The translations under genes and the position numbers were made by a program. The notes beneath the pieces were generated by a model. It was not told the DNA's origin. It was given only the letters and a program-made list of their open reading frames with translations, and searched no databases. From an uncultured Aquimarina sp. (GTDB lineage: Bacteria > Bacteroidota > Bacteroidia > Flavobacteriales > Flavobacteriaceae), in assembly GCA_947498935.1 (NCBI GenBank), contig CANMMM010000005.1:1-64000 (forward strand): a stretch of DNA of 64,000 nt, written 5' to 3'. This document shows, piece by piece, positions 7,822-17,133 of the stretch. Within the stretch, counting starts at the first letter, position 1. Each line of letters opens with the position of its first letter.

Positions 7822-8958
7822 ATGAAAACAAATCGAAATTTAGCAGTAACCTTTCTTGCTACAGCATCGCTATTGGTAACAGCATGCGATCAAGATGAAA
7901 GTACAGACACTCTTACTACTACAAACGCTGAAACCCTATTAAAAAGTACAGTAACTACAGATGAATTACGTAGTCTATATATAGCTGACCCCCTAAACAA
8001 TCAACAAACAATAGGTGATGAAATCAATCTATCAAAGTCTAACGCTCCTGCAAATGTCCAAGATGTACCCGCAGATATAGGTTTCTTAAATAAAGCCGAG
8101 ACTATCAATTTTCCTAAAAAGATGTTGATCCATTTCGATCTTAATGAAGTATCTAAATTGTCTAAAGTAGGTAAGAATTTCATTTTGTCTAATGTAGCAT
8201 CAAAAACTCAAAAAGACATTCGTGCTGTATACGTAGGCGGTGTGTACTACTTAAAATCCAATAACGCATCCGAAATAAACAGAATCCCCCTAAAAGTTAG
8301 ACGCTTAACAGAAAGTAAAGGGAAAGAATTTCCACTTTGGGGGCTATCTTCTGATCAAATTCGATATGAAAAAAGTCGCATTATAGTAGACGAATGGAAT
8401 CGAATCGGACGCGCTTCTGTAAACTGTAACAACACTAGTGTAGCACAATCAGATGTTTTTGTCACTACAGAAACGACTACTAAAGAAACCAACTGGAATG
8501 TGTCTGGATCTTTCTCACTCGCTGTAGAAAAAACTGCAAAAGTTCCTTTTATTGCATCTGCTAAAATAACAGCTACGGTAACCATTGGTGCTGGTGGTGG
8601 TGGAAGTACCTCCAACACAAAATCTATCCAATATAGAGCTAATCTAAATGCTCCTGCCAAACGAGCTGTAGAATTACTAGAATTCTCTAGAAATTTTGAG
8701 ACAGAAAATGATTTTAGCTACGAAATGGAGTTTGATGGCTATGTACAATACATCTATAAAGAAGGAAAAAATTATAAAAGAGGACATATCAATGTATGGG
8801 ATGCTTTATTTTCTGAAAGAAACAAAGCTCCAAACCATTTTACGGTAACAGGAGTGGCTAAACAATCTTCTAATGGAGATCGAATTTATGTAAGAAACGA
8901 ACTTGGAAAAACAAAAAAAGTACGTGCTTGTAACTCACCTGCTTCTTTGAATCAATAA
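7822..8958 (+). CDS. Lipoprotein with aerolysin-like (ETX/MTX2-type) features
   Basis: A 378-residue lipoprotein with lipobox LVTAC (mature Cys 22) and an acidic DQDES start after it. The N-terminal half is not recognised. The region around residues 210-310 alternates Thr/Ser with hydrophobic residues (TTETTTKETNWNVSG), has a Gly-rich turn (IGAGGGGSTS), then YRANLNAPAKRAVELLEF and DFSYEMEFDGYVQYIY. This order resembles the beta-rich pore-forming module of the aerolysin/ETX-MTX2 superfamily, where polar strands lead to a proline strand and a final strand with a conserved Gly. This is pattern recognition only. It could be a surface protein of another fold. It is monocistronic, with an unusually long upstream region. 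Confidence 0.6.
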   Translation: MKTNRNLAVTFLATASLLVTACDQDESTDTLTTTNAETLLKSTVTTDELRSLYIADPLNNQQTIGDEINLSKSNAPANVQDVPADIGFLNKAETINFPKKMLIHFDLNEVSKLSKVGKNFILSNVASKTQKDIRAVYVGGVYYLKSNNASEINRIPLKVRRLTESKGKEFPLWGLSSDQIRYEKSRIIVDEWNRIGRASVNCNNTSVAQSDVFVTTETTTKETNWNVSGSFSLAVEKTAKVPFIASAKITATVTIGAGGGGSTSNTKSIQYRANLNAPAKRAVELLEFSRNFETENDFSYEMEFDGYVQYIYKEGKNYKRGHINVWDALFSERNKAPNHFTVTGVAKQSSNGDRIYVRNELGKTKKVRACNSPASLNQ

Positions 8959-9070
8959 GCTTACACTAAAGGATGTTATTACGATAAAAAAGCCTCTACA
9001 AATCGCTATTTTTATAAATAGCTGTAATTATAATAAAAAGGCTACTGTTTAAAAAAGCATCCTACTACCA

Positions 9071-9114
9071 ACACTAATAACGATTTGAAAAATAGATCAT
9101 TTCGTTATTAGTGT
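9071..9114. terminator. Strong hairpin between the lipoprotein and the thi operon
   Basis: Perfect 13-bp arms ACACTAATAACGA and TCGTTATTAGTGT enclose an 18-nt loop, followed on the plus strand by CTTTTCTT. It lies between the convergent lipoprotein and thiF genes and could end either transcript. Confidence 0.6.
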
Positions 9115-9133
9115 CTTTTCTTATGTGGATACA

Positions 9134-10195
9134 TTACATAGTAAAAATCCCTCCTTGTAAATTAAACACGGTTAGATCCTTTCGATGTTCTGCTATCAAT
9201 TGTGCTGCAACTTTACTACGCACTCCTGATTGACAACAGACCACAATAGGCCTGCTTGATGGCAATGTGGCTATATGCGCTGATAACGCTTCTAATGGAA
9301 TATGCATACCGCCTATATTAAATTTTTCAAACTCAGCTGCCGTACGTACATCGAGTAATTGGTATGCTTCCATATTCTCCTTTACATCTGCCATTGTAAT
9401 CTCTGCATACGATTCGGGATGAATACCACAGAAAAATGCGTAATCATCTTCGAGCGCAGTTACTTCTATGGCTTCGTTTTTAGTAAATCGAAGCACTTGC
9501 TGTTCTAGTGTTAATGCATCTAGGTATAGTAATTTACCCTTGAGTACTGTACCAATTCCTGTAATCATCTTTAATACTTCGTTTGCTTGCAGGCTTCCGA
9601 TAATGCCTGGCAATACCCCTAGCACCCCTATATCAGAACAATTAGGCACTGCATCTGGAGCAGGCGGATCTGGAAAAAGGCAACGATACGTAGGGCCACC
9701 TTGATAATTCAACACGGAAACTTGCCCCTGAAACTTAAAAATAGAGCCAAATACCAATGGAGTGTCTGTAAGTACACATGCATCATTGACTAAATAGCGT
9801 GTTGGAAAATTATCACTTCCATCCACCACTATGTCATAGGCTTCGAATAATTCAATGGCATTTTCAGTATTCAATCGCTCTGTATAGACTTTAAAAAATA
9901 CAAAAGGATTTAATTGAGATAGTTTAGTGGCGGCTGTCTGTGCCTTGGATGCGCCGACATCTGCTACAGTATACAATACCTGACGCTGTAAATTAGACAT
10001 ATCCACTACATCATCATCTACGATACCAATCGTACCTACTCCTGCAGCGGTTAAATACTGCAATATAGGGCATCCTAATCCTCCAGCACCGATCACTAAT
10101 ACCTTAGCAGCTTTTAGCTTTTCCTGCCCTGACACACCAATTTCATCTAAGATGATATGGCGGTTATATTGTTGTTTTTCTGTATTACTCAGCAT
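9134..10195 (-). CDS. thiF: ThiF-type adenylyltransferase with C-terminal rhodanese domain
   Basis: Adenylates the C terminus of the sulfur carrier ThiS for thiazole synthesis. The E1-like domain (about residues 1-245) has VLVIGAGGLGCPILQYL, the nucleotide loop DDDVVDMSNLQRQVLY and VVDGSDNFPTRYLVND; PNCSDIGVLGVLPG holds the Cys that in ThiF forms a bond with ThiS. The rhodanese domain (about 265-353) has the persulfide loop CQSGVRS, so sulfur transfer is fused to activation. The first zinc CxxC pair appears reduced (PTYRC). It could be annotated as MoeB, but its position as the last gene of the thi operon supports ThiF. It follows thiH by 17 bp. Confidence 0.9.
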   Translation of the reverse strand: MLSNTEKQQYNRHIILDEIGVSGQEKLKAAKVLVIGAGGLGCPILQYLTAAGVGTIGIVDDDVVDMSNLQRQVLYTVADVGASKAQTAATKLSQLNPFVFFKVYTERLNTENAIELFEAYDIVVDGSDNFPTRYLVNDACVLTDTPLVFGSIFKFQGQVSVLNYQGGPTYRCLFPDPPAPDAVPNCSDIGVLGVLPGIIGSLQANEVLKMITGIGTVLKGKLLYLDALTLEQQVLRFTKNEAIEVTALEDDYAFFCGIHPESYAEITMADVKENMEAYQLLDVRTAAEFEKFNIGGMHIPLEALSAHIATLPSSRPIVVCCQSGVRSKVAAQLIAEHRKDLTVFNLQGGIFTM

Positions 10196-10212
10196 CTACT
10201 TGTCCTAAATAA

Positions 10213-11382
10213 TTATCCAAAGTGTTCCCAATCTTTCCATACGACTTCTAGGCCTTTACTCTTTAGCATCGCTTCTACGGCCTCGGTAGAACGTTCGTCT
10301 GATATTTCGAATTGTTCTAACGATTGCGGTTCTACTACATAGCCTCCAGGATTGGTTTTAGAAGCTGCGCTGATAGAGGTAATCCCTAAATTAACGATAT
10401 GTTCTCTAAATGTTTCACTCTCTCTAGTAGACATTGATAGTTCTACATCTTCGTCTAATAATCGAAAAGCACAAATCAGTTGTACGAGATCTGCATCTGT
10501 CATTTCTACCTTAGGTTCTAGCCCTCCGCTATGAGGACGTAATCTAGGAAAGGAAATAGAATACTTGGTTTTCCAATAGTTTTTTTGCAAATACTTAAGA
10601 TGCAAGGCTGTAAAAAAGCTATCGGCTCTCCAATCTTCTAAGCCAAATAAAGCACCTAAACCAATTTTATGCACTCCTGCTCTTCCCAATCGATCGGGTG
10701 TTTCTAATCGATAATCAAAATTAGATTTACGTCCTTTGGGATGGTGCTTTTTATATTCGGCGCGATGATAGGTTTCTTGATATACCAATACTGCATACAA
10801 TCCACTATCAATTAATTGCTCATAATCGGGCTGATCCAGCGGCTGTACTTCTATCGTAATATTTGAGAACTGAGATTTAATCAACTGGATTGCATGATTG
10901 ATATACGATACCCCTACTGTTCTATTTGCTTCACCTGTAACAAGTAGAATATGATCATACTTCTTAGACTTTAGGTACGCTACTTCTTTTAGAATTTCTG
11001 CATCTGTGAGGGTTCTGCGAGGTATCTTATTCGTCATACTAAACCCGCAATACGTACAGATATTCTGGCACTCATTACTCAAATACATAGGCGCATACAT
11101 CTGTATGGTATTCCCAAATCGCTTTTTGGTAATTCGGTAGCTCTGTTGCGCCATTTGTTCTAAGTACGGGCGTGCAGCAGGAGAGATCAATGCTTTGAAA
11201 TCTTCTATATCTCTTTTTTCCTTGCCCAATGCATGCACTACATCCGATGCTGTTTTAGAAAGAATGCTAGCCAATGTTTCGTCCCAATCGTATTGATCGA
11301 ACACTTCTTTAAAAGAGCCATCCGCTATCGGTTGTAACGTCTCTGTTGGAGACGGCATCGTATGTTTATCTTTATTATTCAT
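10213..11382 (-). CDS. thiH: 2-iminoacetate synthase (tyrosine lyase) ThiH
   Basis: Radical SAM enzyme that cleaves tyrosine to p-cresol and dehydroglycine, the C2-N unit of the thiazole ring, in anaerobe-style thiamine synthesis. At 389 residues it has typical length. The [4Fe-4S] motif is CQNICTYCGF (CxxxCxxC), preceded by QMYAPMYLSNE. Other blocks are LLVTGEANRTVGVSYI, LYQETYH-like VLVYQETYHRAEY, and LSMSTRESETFRE. No thiO (glycine oxidase) gene is present, so the operon uses the ThiH route. It lies between thiG and thiF. Confidence 0.97.
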   Translation of the reverse strand: MNNKDKHTMPSPTETLQPIADGSFKEVFDQYDWDETLASILSKTASDVVHALGKEKRDIEDFKALISPAARPYLEQMAQQSYRITKKRFGNTIQMYAPMYLSNECQNICTYCGFSMTNKIPRRTLTDAEILKEVAYLKSKKYDHILLVTGEANRTVGVSYINHAIQLIKSQFSNITIEVQPLDQPDYEQLIDSGLYAVLVYQETYHRAEYKKHHPKGRKSNFDYRLETPDRLGRAGVHKIGLGALFGLEDWRADSFFTALHLKYLQKNYWKTKYSISFPRLRPHSGGLEPKVEMTDADLVQLICAFRLLDEDVELSMSTRESETFREHIVNLGITSISAASKTNPGGYVVEPQSLEQFEISDERSTEAVEAMLKSKGLEVVWKDWEHFG

Positions 11383-11466
11383 CGGTTTATACTCATTATT
11401 TTATAAACAGCACTTCATATACATCATCATCTTACATCTGTACACTATTACTCTGTATAACTCCTA

Positions 11467-12240
11467 TTAGTTTTCTGTTAGGAAACTAGTCAGTGGACTA
11501 CTTGCCTCAGCATGTTGTTGTACAGGTGCTAGCTTGGCATTATAGGCCATTCTTCCTGCTTCGACAGCCATTTTAAAGGCTTTTGCCATTGCTACGGGCT
11601 GTTGTGACACTGCAATCGCTGTATTCACTAACACTGCATCTGCTCCTATTTCCATGGCATGTGCCGCGTGCGACGGACTGCCAATCCCTGCATCTACAAT
11701 CACAGGCACATTACTCTGATCAATAATAATCTCTAGAAAATCTAGCGTTTTCAGTCCTTTATTACTCCCTATCGGTGCTCCTAATGGCATTACACATTGC
11801 GCTCCGACTTCTTCTAATCGTTTGCACAATACTGGATCTGCATGAATATACGGCATGACCACAAACCCTTGCTTCACCAGCATTTCTGCTGCTTTTAAGG
11901 TTTCTATCGGATCTGGCAATAAATATTTAGGATCTGGATGAATTTCTAATTTTACCCAATTTGTTCCTAGTGCCTCTCTAGCCAATTGGGCTGCAAACAC
12001 AGCTTCTTTAGCATCACGTACTCCCGAAGTATTGGGTAATAAATTGATATGCTGATGGGATACATGTGTGAGTATATCATCATTTTCATTTTCTACATCT
12101 ACCCGTTTTAACGCCACAGTTACCAACTCACTTTCTGATGCGACTAAAGCCGCTTCCATTAATTGTGAAGAACTGAATTTTCCTGTTCCTGTAAATAACC
12201 GAGACGAAAACTCTTTATCTGCTATTTTTAGTGTATCCAT
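11467..12240 (-). CDS. thiG: Thiazole synthase ThiG
   Basis: Forms thiazole phosphate from 1-deoxyxylulose 5-phosphate, dehydroglycine and ThiS-thiocarboxylate. The 257-residue TIM barrel begins with the typical [20 protein letters not shown], has [52 protein letters not shown] and [30 protein letters not shown]. The Schiff-base Lys in the [15 protein letters not shown] block is present. It lies 16 bp after thiE and is transcribed with the thi operon. Confidence 0.98.
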   Translation of the reverse strand: MDTLKIADKEFSSRLFTGTGKFSSSQLMEAALVASESELVTVALKRVDVENENDDILTHVSHQHINLLPNTSGVRDAKEAVFAAQLAREALGTNWVKLEIHPDPKYLLPDPIETLKAAEMLVKQGFVVMPYIHADPVLCKRLEEVGAQCVMPLGAPIGSNKGLKTLDFLEIIIDQSNVPVIVDAGIGSPSHAAHAMEIGADAVLVNTAIAVSQQPVAMAKAFKMAVEAGRMAYNAKLAPVQQHAEASSPLTSFLTEN

Positions 12241-12256
12241 GCTGGTTGAATTTTAA

Positions 12257-12907
12257 CTAATAGCCTTCGGCTATGTATGCTTTTATCGTTTCTATTTTTT
12301 CTTCTAACTCTTCTTGGGCTGTTAGCATCCCTGAGACCGCCACTCCCCGAACTCCTGTACTAATAATCTCTCTGATATCAGTCGCTGTAATTCCTCCAAT
12401 AGCTACCACTGGCAATGCTATATTGTGCTGCTGAAGCGCTGTCATGATTGCTCGATAGCCTTGCACTCCCAATACTGGGCTCAACTTTTTCTTAGTAGTC
12501 GTGTATCGAAAAGGTCCTACTCCTAAGTAATCTACACCATCCGCTGCATGCTGTAAACAATCTTCTAGCGTATTGGCGGTACCTCCAATAATAGAATTCG
12601 GGCCTAGTATCTTCCGTGCTTCTTGGGGACTCATATCATTGAGTCCTAAATGCACGCCATCTGCTTGTGCTGCTTTTGCAATACTGACTTGATCATTTAC
12701 AATCATAATCGCTCCATACTGATCACAGATTTCTCTGCATTTTAGGGCGGTAGTGAGATAGGTAGCTGCATCTACTTCTTTGAGTCGTAATTGTATCCAC
12801 CTTCCTCCTGCTTCACACACACGACCAATATTCACTAAATGGTCTCTAGGAGTTTCTCCCTGAGAAATGTATTGAACGCCTATTTCTGTAAGTACGTGTT
12901 CACTCAT
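12257..12907 (-). CDS. thiE: Thiamine-phosphate synthase ThiE
   Basis: Joins hydroxymethylpyrimidine diphosphate and thiazole phosphate to thiamine phosphate. The 216-residue barrel has GGRWIQLRLKEVDAATYL, IMIVNDQVSIAKAAQADGVH, LGLNDMSPQEARKILGP, DYLGVGPFRYTTTKKK (the phosphate-binding VGPxxxTxTK block) and VAIGGITATDIREI. The frame stays open into thiD; the ATG before SEHVLTEIG is preferred because it starts just before the first conserved strand and avoids overlap. It is the canonical of two ThiE-like proteins in the operon. Confidence 0.96.
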   Translation of the reverse strand: MSEHVLTEIGVQYISQGETPRDHLVNIGRVCEAGGRWIQLRLKEVDAATYLTTALKCREICDQYGAIMIVNDQVSIAKAAQADGVHLGLNDMSPQEARKILGPNSIIGGTANTLEDCLQHAADGVDYLGVGPFRYTTTKKKLSPVLGVQGYRAIMTALQQHNIALPVVAIGGITATDIREIISTGVRGVAVSGMLTAQEELEEKIETIKAYIAEGY

Positions 12908-12951
12908 CTTTTTTATTTCATTATAGGAGCGGTCATATACTGACGTATTCC

Positions 12952-13725
12952 TTATATTTTGTGATAGCCCAATAGTGATGTATTGGAAGCTAGCACTTTT
13001 TCTGTATACCGTTTTGCTCGGTAGCATGCCTTAAGTAATGGAAACCCCATAGCTAGTTGTGCTGCAATCGCAGCAGACAATACACAGCCACTCCCATGCT
13101 TGGGTGTACAATGTTTCATCTTGGGATTAAGTACATACATGCTCCCATCTGTTGTATACAATTCGTCTTTGCCTATACTCGTTGTACGATGTCCTCCTTT
13201 GAGCAATACATTCGTAGCACTCGTCATATGTGTTATTGTTTCCTGTATGCCCTTGGCTGGGTATAATTTTTCGATCTCCAATATATTAGGGGTGATCAGA
13301 TGTACTTGTGCTACTACACGATCTAAGATGGTCGTCGTATCATGTACAGCTCCTACTCCTTCTGCTATATGGAAATCAAAATCCGTACTAGAGGTCAGTA
13401 CAGGATCTAGAATGATTTTAATAGTCGGATTATGAGTTTTGAGTAAGGTGATGATATTTTCTAGAAAATGCCAGTTGGGTACAATACCGATTTTAGCGAC
13501 ATCTATGGTAAACTTCTTAAACAAAACAGCGATCTGCTCCTTAACCACATCGAATACTACCCAATGGCAGTGTTCGAAATCAGTATCATTCTGTACTGTA
13601 TTGGCAGTACATACTGCTAATCCATAGCATTTCAATGCCTCGAATGTCTTGATATCGGCAGTAATTCCTGCTCCAGATGAAGGATCGAATCCTGCTATAG
13701 TAAGTACATACGGGCGTTTTTTCAT
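12952..13725 (-). CDS. thiD: HMP/HMP-phosphate kinase ThiD
   Basis: Phosphorylates hydroxymethylpyrimidine and its monophosphate to the diphosphate used by ThiE. The 257-residue ribokinase-fold protein starts KKRPYVLTIAGFDPSSGAGI, then TADIKTFEALKCYGLAVCTA. ILDPVLTSSTDFD and NILEIEKLYP are substrate-site blocks, and KHGSGCVLSAAIAAQLAMG carries the GSGC anion hole and catalytic region. It is a single-domain ThiD, not fused to ThiE. It follows the TenI-like gene by only 7 bp. Confidence 0.96.
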   Translation of the reverse strand: MKKRPYVLTIAGFDPSSGAGITADIKTFEALKCYGLAVCTANTVQNDTDFEHCHWVVFDVVKEQIAVLFKKFTIDVAKIGIVPNWHFLENIITLLKTHNPTIKIILDPVLTSSTDFDFHIAEGVGAVHDTTTILDRVVAQVHLITPNILEIEKLYPAKGIQETITHMTSATNVLLKGGHRTTSIGKDELYTTDGSMYVLNPKMKHCTPKHGSGCVLSAAIAAQLAMGFPLLKACYRAKRYTEKVLASNTSLLGYHKI

Positions 13726-13732
13726 ACTGTTT

Positions 13733-14335
13733 TTATTTCTGTAGCACAGTGTCCAATGCTGCTTGGATAACTTTAAAACTCTCTAGCGCATTGGGCGTGT
13801 TCCACACGCCTCCTAAGACACCTACTCCTTTGTATCCGAGATCATATGTAGCTTGTAAAGTAGCTGCATTAATACCTCCCATGCCAATCACAGTAGCCTT
13901 GATATCATGTACCGCAAAACCTTTACCTTCATACCCTTTTTTAGAAATGGATCCAAAAACTGGACTTAATAATACGTACTCAAAAGCTGCATTACAATCC
14001 TGTATAGCTTCCTTGGAATGAAAGGAACTACTTACTGCAAAGCCTTTGTTTTTATAAACTTGTACTGTGGCTTCTAAGGCATCTTCTAGATCAAGTCTGG
14101 CTTGTTCTTGCAGATGGATTCCTCGTAACTGGTACTCCATCGTAAGTTCTGGGTATTGATGAATCATAATCCTATCATGATACTGTCGCTCGATCTGATC
14201 TAGTAATGCACGATAGCCATCTATACTAAACGTCGGTTTACGCAAGTGTAACACTTGCAATCCAGCATGAAACAATGCATTGATTTGCTGCGCTTCTTGT
14301 ACTAGCGGACGCTCTGAGGTAAGGATAATTAACAT
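13733..14335 (-). CDS. Second ThiE-like barrel (TenI-type)
   Basis: A 200-residue thiamine-phosphate-synthase-fold protein, start taken at the ATG before LIILTSERPL. It keeps VLHLRKPTFSIDGYRALL, RIMIHQYPELTMEYQLRGIH, VLLSPVFGSISKKGYEGKGF and VIGMGGINAATLQATYDLGY, but the typical ThiE VNDR/VND segment is replaced by HQYP and the VGPxxxTxTK loop by LSPVFGSISKKGY. This is the TenI pattern (thiazole tautomerase in Bacillus), so tautomerisation of the ThiG product is the best inference. Alternatively it is a scavenging ThiE. It stands between thiC and thiD. Confidence 0.85.
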   Translation of the reverse strand: MLIILTSERPLVQEAQQINALFHAGLQVLHLRKPTFSIDGYRALLDQIERQYHDRIMIHQYPELTMEYQLRGIHLQEQARLDLEDALEATVQVYKNKGFAVSSSFHSKEAIQDCNAAFEYVLLSPVFGSISKKGYEGKGFAVHDIKATVIGMGGINAATLQATYDLGYKGVGVLGGVWNTPNALESFKVIQAALDTVLQK

Positions 14336-14361
14336 ATCACTATACAATGTACCCTATCATC

Positions 14362-14408
14362 AGTTTCGTAGCGTAAAAGAGTACAAATCTCTCCGACGCT
14401 ACGAAACT
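14362..14408. promoter_or_regulatory. Long hairpin in the thiC-tenI spacer
   Basis: Thirteen-base perfect arms AGTTTCGTAGCGT and ACGCTACGAAACT flank a 21-nt loop. No U-run follows, so it is not an obvious terminator. In an operon mRNA it could mark a processing or stability site that sets thiC expression apart from the distal genes. Confidence 0.55.
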
Positions 14409-14425
14409 TGATACGGGTCACTTAT

Positions 14426-16297
<1,872 letters not shown>

Positions 16298-16333
16298 TTA
16301 ATTTTTTTTATCTATGCACTGTGTGTGGTTATA

Positions 16334-16534
16334 TCACCCTCCTTGCGTAGCTTGGATGATGGTTACATGATCATTTTCTTGTAATAGTGTTTGCTCCCAT
16401 TGGGCTTTGGGGATCACTGTATTATTAACTGCAATCGCAATTCCTTGTCGTGTAATCGCCTTGGAATGTAATAGTGTGGCTATAGAAATGCCAGTTTCGA
16501 TATGCTGCTGTGTATTATTTAAGCTTATAGTCAT
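16334..16534 (-). CDS. thiS: Sulfur carrier protein ThiS
   Basis: A 66-residue ubiquitin-fold sulfur carrier. The C terminus IIQATQGG has the Gly-Gly that ThiF adenylates and that receives sulfur as thiocarboxylate for ThiG. The segment GIAIAVNNTVIPKAQWEQTL is typical of the family. It is the first gene after the TPP riboswitch. Confidence 0.95.
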   Translation of the reverse strand: MTISLNNTQQHIETGISIATLLHSKAITRQGIAIAVNNTVIPKAQWEQTLLQENDHVTIIQATQGG

Positions 16535-16635
16535 TTGTGTGTTTCTATAAAATCTATAAACTTTAGGAGGAAGTTAAGGATCACCTCGGCGTAGAAGTAG
16601 TGTTATATCGTGATACAACAGAATGACACTTCAAC

Positions 16636-16712
16636 TTTTCCCTTCGTCGGTATGAGCCGCATCAGGTTCAAAGGGTATTTCTCAGACCTTATATATTAAG
16701 GACACCCCTAAA
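16636..16712 (-). promoter_or_regulatory. TPP riboswitch (THI element)
   Basis: On the minus strand the segment reads AGGGGTGTCC, then CTGAGAAATACCCTTTGAAC, then CCTGATGCGGCTCATACCG and CGAAGGGAAAAG. These are the conserved P2/J2 CTGAGA, the ACCCTTTGAACCTGAT block and the closing GNAGGGA of the TPP aptamer. It precedes thiS by about 100 nt and should repress the operon when thiamine diphosphate is plentiful. Confidence 0.97.
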
Positions 16713-16723
16713 GCTATCGGAAG

Positions 16724-16731
16724 CAAATATA
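16724..16731 (-). promoter_or_regulatory. Putative -7 element of the thi operon promoter
   Basis: TATATTTG on the minus strand matches TAnnTTTG and would begin the transcript only a few nucleotides before the TPP aptamer. A TTG at -33 is not evident. Confidence 0.5.
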
Positions 16732-16917
16732 TAAAAAAATAACGGGTTTCGCCTTTCTATTCACGAAGTTAACGCTTGTTGACCCTGCTTTGTCTGATAG
16801 ATATACTACTCTATAAAATGGTTTGAACTCTTAATACCATAAAAAACATATCTATTGCGTAAAATTATAAATACTGCTACATCTTATCATCCATCAGCTA
16901 CTCGCACACGAAATACT

Positions 16918-17005
16918 GCGTTAGGGATAGTAGAGGAAATCCCACAGCCCGACCTTAGGAGGGCGAGGAATTGGAACGGATAGCCCGACCCCTGTGGTAA
17001 CGCCC
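16918..17005 (+). repeat. GCGTTAGGG repeat copy R3 (subtype A), upstream of the hybrid kinase
   Basis: Core of 88 bp, GCGTTAGGGATAGTAGAGG to GTGGTAACGCCC. It differs at only three positions by my count from the inverted copy at 19579-19666, so the two bracket the hybrid kinase gene. Outer arms like those of R1 and R2 are not present. Confidence 0.88.
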
Positions 17006-17133
17006 AAATTTATAGACTACTTGTATACAATTCTGTAGCGATCAAACGTTAGTTATGAAAATATGGTTACTTTAGAACCCCAAACCCTATAACCTATAGT
17101 TGTATGACCTGTAGCTATCCAATGCTGTAACTC

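Noticed and set aside
8001..8660. Antisense open frames within the aerolysin-like lipoprotein gene
   Set aside because: They overlap a complete gene with signal peptide and give no recognisable product.
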